A stretch of DNA of 12,359 nucleotides from Erysipelotrichia bacterium (GCA_009916335.1 SAAR01000079.1:1-12359); one strand, 5' to 3'; positions 1 to 9,264 are shown, counted from the stretch's first letter. The notes: generated by a model from the sequence alone, not told the origin. Program-made: numbers and translations.

Positions 1-6
1 GATATA

Positions 7-84
7 CTCCCCCTTTTTAATAAAATTCCTATTAAAAGAATGTCTTTTAATATATCTATTATACCACATGTTTTAAATTTGCAA
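7..84 (-). promoter_or_regulatory. Promoter, operator-like palindrome and RBS of a gene starting left of the window
   Basis: On the minus strand a TATAAT (58-63) is preceded by TGG, giving an extended -10. A TTGCAA or TTTGCA lies 15-16 bp upstream (79-85). Downstream is a perfect 9-bp inverted repeat (31-39 and 43-51, 3-nt loop) placed over the expected transcription start. A purine-rich AGGGGGAG (7-14) then looks like a ribosome binding site for an ATG just beyond position 1. A second possible hairpin (30-37 with 15-22) shares one arm with the first and abuts the ribosome binding site. The downstream gene itself is not visible. Confidence 0.6.
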
Positions 85-153
85 ATTTTTCCCTGAAAAA
101 ATTTTAAATCATCTTTTTTAAAAAAATTGTCTATCTGTGTAAATAACTGATTT

Positions 154-1545
154 CTATTCCTTTGCTATCTCCACTTTCACTTTTTTATTCTTAATTGTTT
201 TATCTTGAAATGCTGATAAAATAATTTGTTCTTTACCATTTAAGATTTCTACATAACTCATATGATTTAAGATATGAATGACTCCTATATCCTCTTGTTC
301 AACCCCTTCTATACTACATAAAGCACCAAGTAAATCAACCGTTCTTATCTTTTTGCTTTTCCCCACACTAAAATACAGTTTACAAACATCTTTCAGCCAT
401 TTTTTTTGTTTATCCTCTTTTTTAACATTCTTATTTAAATAGGTTAAATGCAACGAGGATTTATCCAAACTAGCTAATGGATAGGCTTGTATAGTAAAGC
501 TGTTTTGTAGTTTTGTTAATATCTCATCTTCATTTTCTAATAATAAAATAGAACAACCTTTTTGATTAACACGCCCACTTCTACCACAACGATGTGTATA
601 TTCTTTAATACTTTTTGGTGCATCATAATGGAATACATGCGATACTTTTTCTATGTCAATGCCTCTAGCTACCACATCACTTGCAATCAATAAACGGCTT
701 TCCCCTTTTTTAAAGGCTTCCATACTTTGAATACGCTGCTTTTGTAACATACCTCCATGAATCTTTAAGGTTTGTATACCATTTGTAGAAAAAGCACGAT
801 GAATTTTATCAACCTCTACTTGTTCATTACAAAAAACGATTCCACTCTCTACTTGACACTCACTTAATAATTGTAAAAGTGTTTTCCACTTATGAGTGCC
901 TTTTACATAGTAATGATCAATCGTGCTATCTTCCACATTTTCAATCCATTTCGCATTATTGGTATAGTGATCAATTAACATATTCACTTGTTTAGGGTAC
1001 GTTGCACTAAATAAAGCTGTTACACGCTGTTTAGGCAATACTTCTAATATTTGTTCCACCTGCTCACAAAAGCCCATATCAAGCATATAATCCGCTTCAT
1101 CAATGACAACATATTTCACCTTGCTTAAATCAATGCTATCTTGTTCAATATGATCATATAATCTTCCTGGTGTCCCTACAACCACATGGCATTTCTGTTT
1201 TAAAGCGTCCTTTTGATAATCCATATTCTCTTTACCAATGATACATGTAACTTTCATTTTCTTAAAACGTCCAATACTAGCAAATTCACTTTGAATCTGC
1301 ATTGCTAATTCCCTTGTACAAGCTAAAACGAGTACCTGTGGTTCTTTTATCTGCCAATCGACTTTCTCACATAATGGAATTGCAAAAGCCGCTGTTTTTC
1401 CACTTCCTGTTTTCGCTTTTACAACAACATCTTTTTCTGCCATGATATAAGGAATTACCTTTTTTTGAATCGGTAGTAACTCATCATAGCCCATAATACT
1501 TAAAGCATGTGTAATATCTTCACTTAAATTAATCTTTGTGTGCAT
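154..1545 (-). CDS. dbpA: DEAD-box ATP-dependent RNA helicase with DbpA/YxiN-type RNA-binding domain
   Basis: Cytoplasmic ATP-dependent RNA helicase of the DbpA/YxiN branch; known members act on 23S rRNA hairpin 92 during 50S assembly. Visible motifs, in order: a Q-motif region (about 19-32), AKTGSGKT (44-51, Walker A), TRELA (77-81), GTPGR (124-128), DEAD (149-152), SAT (180-182), ARGID (293-297) and HRCGRSGR (318-325). A linker follows, then a C-terminal domain from about 388 to 460 whose KIRTVDLLGAL...IGVIHILNHMSYVEI pattern matches the DbpA RNA-binding fold. The 463-aa length is normal. The likely RBS is AGAAAGG (1557-1563), 11 nt from the ATG, a rather long spacing. No strong promoter is visible in the short gap after the NlpC/P60 terminator, so some expression may come from read-through. 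The helicase call is firm; the DbpA subfamily rests on the tail. Confidence 0.93.
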   Translation of the reverse strand: MHTKINLSEDITHALSIMGYDELLPIQKKVIPYIMAEKDVVVKAKTGSGKTAAFAIPLCEKVDWQIKEPQVLVLACTRELAMQIQSEFASIGRFKKMKVTCIIGKENMDYQKDALKQKCHVVVGTPGRLYDHIEQDSIDLSKVKYVVIDEADYMLDMGFCEQVEQILEVLPKQRVTALFSATYPKQVNMLIDHYTNNAKWIENVEDSTIDHYYVKGTHKWKTLLQLLSECQVESGIVFCNEQVEVDKIHRAFSTNGIQTLKIHGGMLQKQRIQSMEAFKKGESRLLIASDVVARGIDIEKVSHVFHYDAPKSIKEYTHRCGRSGRVNQKGCSILLLENEDEILTKLQNSFTIQAYPLASLDKSSLHLTYLNKNVKKEDKQKKWLKDVCKLYFSVGKSKKIRTVDLLGALCSIEGVEQEDIGVIHILNHMSYVEILNGKEQIILSAFQDKTIKNKKVKVEIAKE

Positions 1546-1573
1546 GTTGCACCATACCTTTCTTTTAAAGTTT

Positions 1574-1602
1574 AAAAAAACCTACCGTCAAGCGATAGGT
1601 TT
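1574..1602 (-). terminator. Rho-independent terminator of the NlpC/P60 gene
   Basis: The minus-strand RNA forms a 10-bp stem (1593-1602 with 1578-1587, one G-U pair) around a CTTGA loop, followed by a run of Ts. It begins 18 bp past the stop codon of the NlpC/P60 gene and lies between that gene and the helicase. Confidence 0.85.
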
Positions 1603-1620
1603 AAAAAATTACTAAATCAA

Positions 1621-2895
1621 TTAACGCAATCTGATGAATACTGGACCTGAACCCATGTAAGCAGAAGCAATTCTAGTAGAACCTAAGTATCCACCATGAA
1701 CAGCTTGTCCACCACCGATATATACGGCTACATGTGCTAATCCAACACCACCATCAGCGTAGTAAATAATATCTCCAGCTTGTGCTTGAGAAGCAGGTAC
1801 TACTGTTCCTAAAGACAAGTATCCAGCTGGCCAACCATGGTAGTAAATACCAACAGCAGCCAATGACTTAGTTACTAGAGCAGTACAATCTTGCACAACA
1901 CCTAATTGTGCTAACGCTGCAGATGCTACTGAACCTGCACCACTATAACTTCCAGCACTACCATATGCTTGTGAGCTAGAATTTGTGTTTGAAGATCTAT
2001 TTGCTGTTGCAACTGGTGCTTCTTCTGTTTCGTAAATACGAACAATCATTTCAGCGGCACTTTCATTACCACTTGAATCTTTAGCACGCACTGTAATTAC
2101 ATGTTTTCCAGATTCCCATTTTTCGCCATCTTTAGCAGGCATTCCTTCTACTGAGTAATCACTTACCACACCATCGACATTGTCTGTTACTGATAAGAAA
2201 TAATTTAAATCAAAATTATCAGTATCATCAATCGTAATATCACTTTCTGAGAAAGTAATATTAGGTGCATCTGTATCAATTACATTTAACCCTAAGTTAT
2301 ATGTATAGACAGTTCCTTCATCAACAGTACTCAAATTACCTTTTGCAGTTGTAACAATTTTTTCACTAGCGTTCTTTTCAAACGTTGTCTGTGTCTGGAT
2401 TTCAAGTTTTGCTGATTTTTCACCAACACCTGAAGTATTTTCCATTTCAACACTAACCACATATTCACCTAAGCTATATACAGATGTCATACCTGTATCG
2501 CTAATCTGTTTCAACTCAGCAGCACTACTAACATGATCTTTCAAAATATTTTTTGCTTCACTAGCAATTGCTTTTGAATCTCCATAGTTCACTGCCAACG
2601 CTTTTTTGTTGTAGTTGCTTACTTTAGGTTGATCTAATCCAGCAGCATCTACTGTTGCTGTATTATAACCAGTTGTATAAGCAGTAACAAAGAAAGCTAA
2701 TAAGGCAACCATTGTTACGGTTGTGAAATGATGGAAGTTAAAGTGTACCTTTTTCATAAAAGACAAGTCTAAACTTGAACTTTCATATTTCTCAGTTGCT
2801 TTATTCTTAAGATTTTCTAAAGATTTCGACGAAACTTCTTTCGCATTTTTTAATAATTTTTTTGTTTTTTCAATATTCAATTTTTCAAAATTCAT
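1621..2895 (-). CDS. Membrane-anchored or secreted NlpC/P60 family peptidoglycan hydrolase with Ig-like domain
   Basis: Predicted cell-wall endopeptidase acting outside the membrane. The C-terminal domain (about 321-424) has the NlpC/P60 pattern: catalytic Cys337 in QDCTALV, His388 in AHVAVYIG and a third polar residue, His400, in AVHGG. It is preceded by a Ser/Asn/Gly-rich linker (about 295-320) and an Ig/cadherin-like repeat of the DUF5011 or HYR kind (about 208-288; DTDAPNITF...VTDNVDGVVSDYSV...V-V-A-D-SGN). One hydrophobic segment (about 57-75) follows a long Lys/Ser-rich N-terminus; an AxA-like site (VDAAG, 82-86) could be cut by signal peptidase. The upstream start is chosen because AAAGGAG (2903-2909) and a good promoter precede it, whereas Met47, which would give a conventional signal peptide, has no visible RBS. 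Substrate specificity (for example D-Glu-DAP or D-Glu-Lys bond) cannot be read from the sequence. Confidence 0.9.
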   Translation of the reverse strand: MNFEKLNIEKTKKLLKNAKEVSSKSLENLKNKATEKYESSSLDLSFMKKVHFNFHHFTTVTMVALLAFFVTAYTTGYNTATVDAAGLDQPKVSNYNKKALAVNYGDSKAIASEAKNILKDHVSSAAELKQISDTGMTSVYSLGEYVVSVEMENTSGVGEKSAKLEIQTQTTFEKNASEKIVTTAKGNLSTVDEGTVYTYNLGLNVIDTDAPNITFSESDITIDDTDNFDLNYFLSVTDNVDGVVSDYSVEGMPAKDGEKWESGKHVITVRAKDSSGNESAAEMIVRIYETEEAPVATANRSSNTNSSSQAYGSAGSYSGAGSVASAALAQLGVVQDCTALVTKSLAAVGIYYHGWPAGYLSLGTVVPASQAQAGDIIYYADGGVGLAHVAVYIGGGQAVHGGYLGSTRIASAYMGSGPVFIRLR

Positions 2896-2922
2896 TGGAT
2901 CACTCCTTTGACTACGTTGACC

Positions 2923-2951
2923 ATTGTATCATTTTTATTCAATTTTGGCAA
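2923..2951 (-). promoter_or_regulatory. Sigma-A-type promoter of the NlpC/P60 gene
   Basis: On the minus strand TTGCCA (2946-2951) and TACAAT (2923-2928) are separated by exactly 17 bp. They lie 28 bp upstream of the ATG, with a strong AAAGGAG in between. Confidence 0.75.
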
Positions 2952-2987
2952 ATCCTCACAAAGTTTCACATATTATTTGTAATAATT

Positions 2988-3017
2988 AAAAAAGGCTTGT
3001 TATTAATACAAACCTTT
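2988..3017 (-). terminator. Rho-independent terminator of purA
   Basis: The minus-strand RNA has a 10-bp stem (3008-3017 with 2991-3000, one U-G pair), a 7-nt A/T loop and a T run (2988-2993). It starts 12 bp past the purA stop codon. Confidence 0.85.
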
Positions 3018-3028
3018 ATAACATTTTA

Positions 3029-4391
<1,363 letters not shown>

Positions 4392-4426
4392 TAATATTTT
4401 ATATATTAGCCATAAGGAGCACTAAT

Positions 4427-5299
4427 ATGAAAACTAAACTTGATAACTACCGTATCTTTCATGAAGTCGCCCATTGTCTATCTTTTTCAAAAGCGAGTGA
4501 ACGATTATATATATCACAATCCGCCGTTTCTCAATCCATTAAACAATTAGAAACAGATTTAGATACAAAATTGTTTAAGCGTTATGCCAAAGGAGTATTA
4601 CTCACAAAAGAAGGAGAAATCCTTTTTGACTACATTAAAACAGCTTTATCCGCAATTGATGTAGCGGAAAAAAAATTATACGATATGAAAAATTTAGAAG
4701 AAGGAACACTTATCATCGGTGCTGGAGATACAATCTCACACCATTACTTGTTGCCTTATTTAGAAAAGTTTCATACCTTATTTCCTAACATTCGCTTACA
4801 AGTATACAATCGCACCTCTTTAGAAATGCTGGATTTAGTGAAAAGTGGTCGAGTCGATGTCGCCTTTATTAATTTACCAATTAAAGATCGTGATTTAAAC
4901 ATTCATTCTTGTTTTGATATTCATGATATTTTTGTATGCAGTCCACAATTTGAAAGAAACGCTATCTATTCTTATCAAGACATTGCAAATATGCCTTTAA
5001 TTCTTTTAGAGAAAAATGCCAATTCTCGTTATTACATTGATCAACACTTTAAGAAACATCATATTACCTTACAGCCACAAATTGAAATTGGTGCCCATGA
5101 ATTACTCTTGCAGTTTGCGAAAATTAATTTAGGTGTTTCTTGTGTTATTAAAGAATTCTCACAAACACAATTAAAAACAGGGGAACTAATCGAATTAAAA
5201 TTAAGCACACCGATTCCTAAACGTTCCATAGGTTATGCGTTCAATAAAAGCATTCCTCTTTCCAGTGCTGCTAAATCTTTTTTAGCATTCATTAAATAA
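4427..5299 (+). CDS. LysR-family transcriptional regulator
   Basis: A 290-aa DNA-binding regulator of normal LTTR length. Residues 1-63 form the winged helix-turn-helix; the core SFSKASERLYISQSAVSQSIK region (about 20-39) and LFKRYAKGVLLTKEG are typical of the family. From about 90 to the end is the periplasmic-binding-protein-like effector domain (starting near LIIGAGDTISHHYLLPYL). An AAGGAG (4414-4419) precedes the ATG at a 7-nt spacing. It is the only convincing plus-strand gene here. LTTRs often regulate the divergent gene and themselves, so purA is a possible target, but purA is rarely an LTTR target and the effector cannot be predicted. It ends only 2 bp from the convergent methyltransferase gene, and no terminator is visible between them. 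Confidence 0.92.
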   Translation: MKTKLDNYRIFHEVAHCLSFSKASERLYISQSAVSQSIKQLETDLDTKLFKRYAKGVLLTKEGEILFDYIKTALSAIDVAEKKLYDMKNLEEGTLIIGAGDTISHHYLLPYLEKFHTLFPNIRLQVYNRTSLEMLDLVKSGRVDVAFINLPIKDRDLNIHSCFDIHDIFVCSPQFERNAIYSYQDIANMPLILLEKNANSRYYIDQHFKKHHITLQPQIEIGAHELLLQFAKINLGVSCVIKEFSQTQLKTGELIELKLSTPIPKRSIGYAFNKSIPLSSAAKSFLAFIK

Positions 5300-5301
5300 T
5301 T

Positions 5302-6621
5302 TTATTTTGATACCCTCAATCCTTTAGGAAACTTATTTTTAATCATCTTGCCATCACTTTTCCCAAAGCCGATGATATGATTTTGATAAGACAAAGCAAC
5401 ATACCCTTTAACACATGGTTTCACTAAGACATTACCACTTAGAAAAATGGTACATTCTTCTTCATTAATGGCTACGACTTTTTTACGATACGCATCTAAG
5501 GTAGCACTCATATAAAAATGATGGTGTGGTTCAAAACGATTTTTAACGATTTCTCCACAAGCGATACCCTGACGTAATATTTTTGTTTTATCCAGTTTGA
5601 TAAAAGGACTGTTTTTAGCGTATACTTTCCCTTTATGTTCATAGTAATACAAAGGTTTTTCACTTAACTGCTCTTGCATAAATGTTCTCACACATTCCTC
5701 TAATTTCCCATTTTTAAGTATATTTAACTTTGCCTTTTTATTTTCACTTGTACGTTTCATCTTAGCGATAAAATGCCCTTCCCCTTTGTCCATTGGAAAA
5801 ATTCTACGCACTTTTTGTACATCTAAATTTTGATAAGGAATTCCTGCACGTCCAAAAGGTACCCCACAATCCAATAATTCCATATCCTCATGTTCACTTA
5901 AAAATTGGGCAATGACTTGTTCATTCTCTTCCATTGCATAAGTACATGTAGAATATACTAAAATACCATCTTGTTTTAAAGCATGGTAGGCTTCCTTTAA
6001 AATGAGTTGTTGCCTTGTGGCACAAGAAATGACATGTTCCTCACTCCAATCATCACTCGCTTGTTCATGAATTTTGAACATGCCTTCCCCACTACATGGA
6101 GCATCTACAACAACTTTATCAAAACACCCTTGCATTTCTCTACAAATAATATCAACAGAGGTATTGGTTATGATATTTTCGCTGACACCCATTCGCTCTA
6201 AGTTCGATAATAATATTTGTGCACGATTACTTACGATTTCATTACTGACAAGTAAACCAGTATGTTGTAAAGCGGAGGCAATCTGTGTACTTTTTCCACC
6301 AGGTGCTGCACATAAATCCAATACCCAATCATTTTTTTGCACATCTAAAACAGTGATTACACTACTTGCACTAGGTTCTTGCATATAAAATAACCCTTGT
6401 AAATGATAAGGGTGATTACCACTAATACTACCATCACTGTAATATCCTTCCTTGCAAAACAAGGAAGGTGTCAAAGCAAAGGTATTTTCTAAGCGTTGTC
6501 TTTCTTCTTTTAATAGATTAATGCGGATTCCTTTATACGATGGTGCTTTTAATGTTTTTAAATACTCATCGTATTCCTCTTTTAAATACGCTTGCATACG
6601 TTTTAAAAATGCTTCTTTCAT
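5302..6621 (-). CDS. RsmF-like (NOP2/Sun, RsmB/NOP family) rRNA cytosine-C5 methyltransferase
   Basis: SAM-dependent RNA m5C methyltransferase of the RsmB/RsmF/NOP2 family, probably acting on 16S rRNA. It carries an N-terminal RNA-binding region (about 1-85; KAPSYKGIRINLLK, QEPSA) and a Rossmann-fold catalytic core. The SAM site is LDLCAAPGGK (101-110). Motif IV is DAPCSGEG (173-180) with Cys176, and motif VI is STCTY with Cys226; the two-cysteine arrangement is diagnostic of m5C enzymes. The C-terminal 150 residues look like the PUA-like tail found in RsmF-type proteins of Firmicutes. The length, 439 aa, is normal. GGAGGA (6627-6632) lies 5 nt before the ATG. The exact target base cannot be told from the sequence. 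Confidence 0.92.
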   Translation of the reverse strand: MKEAFLKRMQAYLKEEYDEYLKTLKAPSYKGIRINLLKEERQRLENTFALTPSLFCKEGYYSDGSISGNHPYHLQGLFYMQEPSASSVITVLDVQKNDWVLDLCAAPGGKSTQIASALQHTGLLVSNEIVSNRAQILLSNLERMGVSENIITNTSVDIICREMQGCFDKVVVDAPCSGEGMFKIHEQASDDWSEEHVISCATRQQLILKEAYHALKQDGILVYSTCTYAMEENEQVIAQFLSEHEDMELLDCGVPFGRAGIPYQNLDVQKVRRIFPMDKGEGHFIAKMKRTSENKKAKLNILKNGKLEECVRTFMQEQLSEKPLYYYEHKGKVYAKNSPFIKLDKTKILRQGIACGEIVKNRFEPHHHFYMSATLDAYRKKVVAINEEECTIFLSGNVLVKPCVKGYVALSYQNHIIGFGKSDGKMIKNKFPKGLRVSK

Positions 6622-6637
6622 AACTGTCCTCCAATAG

Positions 6638-6663
6638 AAAATAAGAGCTTACACCCTTATTTT
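6638..6663 (-). terminator. Possible weak terminator or attenuator between the small membrane gene and the methyltransferase gene
   Basis: The minus-strand RNA can form an 11-bp stem (6653-6663 with 6638-6648, two G-U pairs) with a GTAA loop. The G-U pairs become mismatches on the plus strand, so it suits minus-strand transcription. It overlaps the stop codon of the upstream gene and lies just before the methyltransferase RBS. The T run is inside the stem and the stem is A/T-rich, so termination may be partial. Confidence 0.4.
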
Positions 6664-7166
6664 TTATGCTTTTTATTAATATCCAATACAATTTTTTTCA
6701 TATTCGTTGCTTGATTAGGATAGCCTTTTTTCTCATAGCTACGTTTAAAAATAATGAAGTATTGCTTTTGTGCTAATGGGGTTTGTAACGTTAAATGAAA
6801 ATCACTACTTCTCTGTTGTATGAACACAACACTTTTTAGCATCACCTTTTTTCTTTTATGTGTGAATTTCAATTTATCAAAACTGTGAATGTATAAATAT
6901 TTGCCTAATTTAGCAACATATACCTTATCATAAAAGAATAGGTAAGTAATAAGTAATAAAAGTAATCCTAATAAAAAAGTAGGAAAAGCAAAAGGAAGCA
7001 CTTGTAGTATGAATACTAGTCCAAAAACAATCCACATGCTTGCAAGGATTACAATTCTTTTTGTTTGTGGTGCTAAATTGCCGTATAAAACATATTCAAA
7101 AGGTATTTTTTGTTCATTCATGTACATTAAATCATCGCTAATTTTTTGTTCGTTATTATTTGTCAT
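6657..7166 (-). CDS. Small membrane protein with two transmembrane helices, function unknown
   Basis: A 169-aa protein I do not recognise. It has a short charged N-terminus, two hydrophobic helices (about 37-55 and 61-79) separated by a Pro/Phe turn, and a basic C-terminal half (about 80-169) rich in beta-prone segments (KVYVAKLGKYLYIHSF, KSVVFIQQ, FHLTLQT, QYFIIFKR). This layout resembles membrane proteins with a small cytosolic PH-like (YcxB or bPH) domain, but that is only a fold-level guess. A promoter with an extended -10 lies upstream, so it can be expressed apart from the sigma/anti-sigma genes. The RBS is weak (GAAAGAGAG). The stop lies inside a hairpin 35 bp before the methyltransferase gene, with which it may share a transcript. 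Confidence 0.75.
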   Translation of the reverse strand: MTNNNEQKISDDLMYMNEQKIPFEYVLYGNLAPQTKRIVILASMWIVFGLVFILQVLPFAFPTFLLGLLLLLITYLFFYDKVYVAKLGKYLYIHSFDKLKFTHKRKKVMLKSVVFIQQRSSDFHLTLQTPLAQKQYFIIFKRSYEKKGYPNQATNMKKIVLDINKKHKK

Positions 7167-7207
7167 ATACTTCTCTCTTTCATTACAATATCATTTATTC
7201 TTTGTTT

Positions 7208-7236
7208 ATTTTAGCATAGCTTTTTTTCTTTTCCAA
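7208..7236 (-). promoter_or_regulatory. Promoter of the small membrane protein gene
   Basis: On the minus strand TTGGAA (7231-7236) and TAAAAT (7208-7213) are 17 bp apart, and TGC directly before TAAAAT gives an extended -10. It lies 41 bp upstream of the ATG. Confidence 0.65.
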
Positions 7237-7259
7237 TATTACTTATGACAAATCTACTC

Positions 7260-8507
7260 TCAATGTGTACTTAATGTTTCATTATTGGGCATATTTAAAA
7301 GATACTTTGTTTCAATCGCTGGTACATAATAGGCAATATAAAACTGTATTTGATCATCTATTTTAATGACTTTATCCTGCTCATTGGCAAGTGCATAAAA
7401 TTTATAATAGGGCATAAAATAGTCTAATGTGCCATTCTTTAAATAAACTACTTCTACATACGCAATTTTATCCATCGTACTTGTATGTCCTCCATTATTT
7501 GTATAATAATGCCCCTCTTTTAAGCGTTGTTTTGCGTGCGTTAAATCAATAATAGGATAATTTCCTATATCCTTTTTTGTTTGCGTAAAAGGAATGCTGA
7601 TTGATGCTAGTTTTCCTTCTTCATCAAAAGTTAGCTCAATCGCTTCAAATTGACGATTAAGCAATGAATGTGCTTGTTGTTTTTCCTTCTCATACACAGA
7701 TACAAAATATTCAGCTCTCATTTTATTTTGTTCATTATCACTTGAATACATTAACTGGACATCAATCCCCACTTTTTGCATGGGAAATAAAGCACTGAAT
7801 TCTTTTTGTTTTATTAATTTCGCTATTTTCTTTTTCACCGTTTGTTTATTATCATCTTCTTTAATAATTGTATCCATCTTTTTTCGATAAGCATCTTGAA
7901 AAGCAATAGATGTGCGTGTTTTTCCTTGTATCCATATTTCACACATTTCACTTTCCAACTTTGCCCAATCTTCTTCAATACTTATTTCATACTCTTTTAA
8001 TAATAATTTTTCGGCATAATTCGCTAAATAGCTACGCTCTTTTTCTTCACTAAATCGTTTTATTCCATACATACCAAAACGTCCTTCTATATTTAGATTT
8101 TGATAGACAGGCAATACTGTATGTATTTGCTTTACATCATAAGGATTATCGTGCATTAAGTCCTCAGCTCGATAACAGGAATAACCCTCAAAACCTAATC
8201 CTCCCACATCAATTGACGCTGTTAACGTTAATATTGGCAATTCTTTCTCTTGTGGTATACGTTCTACAATCTTTTCCTCCGTTTTATTAATTGAATGAAA
8301 GAAAATATAAGTACATGCAATAACAATCATGAACATACCTACGATTGCAAACTTAAATAAATGGTTATGCTGTTTAGTTTGTTTATTCATTTGTCTTTCT
8401 TTATTATTTGTTTGTGCTTTATGCATCTCTTGCTTTAAATGTTCTTTAAATTCTTCACTAGCTTTTATTTGTTCTAATGACTCTTTATATTTTCTTTCAT
8501 TCATCAT
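7260..8507 (-). CDS. Membrane-bound anti-sigma-factor-like protein, partner of the ECF sigma factor
   Basis: Likely a single-pass regulator that holds the co-encoded sigma factor at the membrane. Residues 1-50 are cytoplasmic, charged and helical; ESLEQIKASEEFKEHLKQEM resembles the N-terminal helix of many firmicute anti-sigma proteins. One transmembrane helix spans about 51-70, followed by about 345 extracytoplasmic residues with no domain I can name. There is no HxxxCxxC zinc motif, so it is not a classical ZAS anti-sigma factor. The gene overlaps the sigma gene's end, which implies translational coupling. The frame opens with TTG at 8510, then ATG at 8507 and 8504. AGGAGG (8513-8518) favours one of the ATGs, with 5 or 8 nt spacing; 8507 is used here. 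The role is inferred mainly from gene order and topology; the signal sensed is unknown. Confidence 0.75.
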   Translation of the reverse strand: MMNERKYKESLEQIKASEEFKEHLKQEMHKAQTNNKERQMNKQTKQHNHLFKFAIVGMFMIVIACTYIFFHSINKTEEKIVERIPQEKELPILTLTASIDVGGLGFEGYSCYRAEDLMHDNPYDVKQIHTVLPVYQNLNIEGRFGMYGIKRFSEEKERSYLANYAEKLLLKEYEISIEEDWAKLESEMCEIWIQGKTRTSIAFQDAYRKKMDTIIKEDDNKQTVKKKIAKLIKQKEFSALFPMQKVGIDVQLMYSSDNEQNKMRAEYFVSVYEKEKQQAHSLLNRQFEAIELTFDEEGKLASISIPFTQTKKDIGNYPIIDLTHAKQRLKEGHYYTNNGGHTSTMDKIAYVEVVYLKNGTLDYFMPYYKFYALANEQDKVIKIDDQIQFYIAYYVPAIETKYLLNMPNNETLSTH

Positions 8508-8976
8508 CAAACCCTCCTTCCAATTGCTTTTTTAGAAGTTTTTTACCACGATGTAACCACGAAGAAACCGTCCCTTCTTTTACATGCGTAATCTGTGCAA
8601 TTTGTTTAATGCTTAATTGTTCATAATAAAACAAATAAATAGCATTACGATAATGAAAAGGCAATTTTTTTACTTCCTCTAGCAATGTGCTAGATTGATC
8701 TTCCTTACCTGTCATTTCTTCGTATGGATAATCAACTCTTTTCTTATTCCACCAATGGCGTTGCAAGTCTTTACAACAATTGATTGTAACCCTTAATAGC
8801 CATGCTTTTTCATGTTCTTGATCATTAAACGATGAAGTGTTTTTCATATATTTCATAAATACATCTTGTACTATGTCTTGTGCTTGTGCCACATTTTGCA
8901 CATGATGCATTGCCATGCGAAAAAGTGTATCGGCATACATATCGACTACCCTTTCGATTTCTTCATTTGTATGCAT
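8497..8976 (-). CDS. ECF-type RNA polymerase sigma factor (sigma-70 family)
   Basis: A 159-aa alternative sigma factor with only regions 2 and 4. Region 2 covers about 5-72 (MYADTLFRMAMHHVQNVAQAQDIVQDVFMKYM, then KAWLLRVTINCCKDLQR). Region 4 covers about 98-152 (VKKLPFHYRNAIYLFYYEQLSIKQIAQ, then VKEGTVSSWLHRGKKLLKK), which binds the -35. The frame is open to 9027, but GGGAGG at 8983-8988 with 6-nt spacing points to the ATG at 8974-8976, and the upstream ATG falls inside a TATAAT box. It forms a two-gene operon with the overlapping anti-sigma-like gene, the usual layout for ECF systems that respond to envelope signals. The regulon is unknown. Confidence 0.92.
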   Translation of the reverse strand: MHTNEEIERVVDMYADTLFRMAMHHVQNVAQAQDIVQDVFMKYMKNTSSFNDQEHEKAWLLRVTINCCKDLQRHWWNKKRVDYPYEEMTGKEDQSSTLLEEVKKLPFHYRNAIYLFYYEQLSIKQIAQITHVKEGTVSSWLHRGKKLLKKQLEGGFDDE

Positions 8977-8982
8977 ATTTTT

Positions 8983-8988
8983 CCTCCC
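8983..8988 (-). promoter_or_regulatory. Shine-Dalgarno site that sets the sigma factor start
   Basis: GGGAGG on the minus strand, 6 nt before the ATG at 8974-8976. The longer frame to 9027 has no RBS. Confidence 0.75.
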
Positions 8989-9025
8989 TTTATCAAAAAC
9001 ACGATTATATGTATCTTTTTCTTGC

Positions 9026-9031
9026 ATTATA
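9026..9031 (-). promoter_or_regulatory. Candidate -10 box of the sigma/anti-sigma operon
   Basis: A perfect TATAAT on the minus strand, 49 bp before the chosen sigma ATG. No TTGACA-like -35 is found at 16-18 bp, only an A/T-rich stretch, so the site could need an activator or belong to an unusual promoter class. Confidence 0.45.
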
Positions 9032-9264
9032 TCCTACTTTTTATTTGTTTATATTTTAACATACATACGTTTATTTATAGAATTTTGTAAAATAAAAGAA
9101 ATACATATAAAATTATGAAATGATGTTTATCCTTTCCGTTTATCTAGTATCACTACTAAGAAGCACAAGATAATGCAATACTGTTAATCGTACTTTTGCC
9201 TCCACATATAAAAACTTTCTAATATTGGACTGAATGAGTACAAAATCTTTTTTACTAGTTTTTA

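Noticed and set aside
90..153. Terminator for the helicase gene
   Set aside because: Only A/T tracts that can pair weakly (for example 8 bp of A and T around CAGGG); no GC-containing stem followed by a T run is visible.
6074..6388. 104-codon plus-strand frame inside the methyltransferase gene
   Set aside because: Antisense to strongly conserved catalytic motifs, with no RBS or promoter.
8977..9027. Longer sigma factor start adding 17 residues
   Set aside because: No RBS, and its ATG falls in a TATAAT box; the GGGAGG-preceded ATG at 8976 is better.
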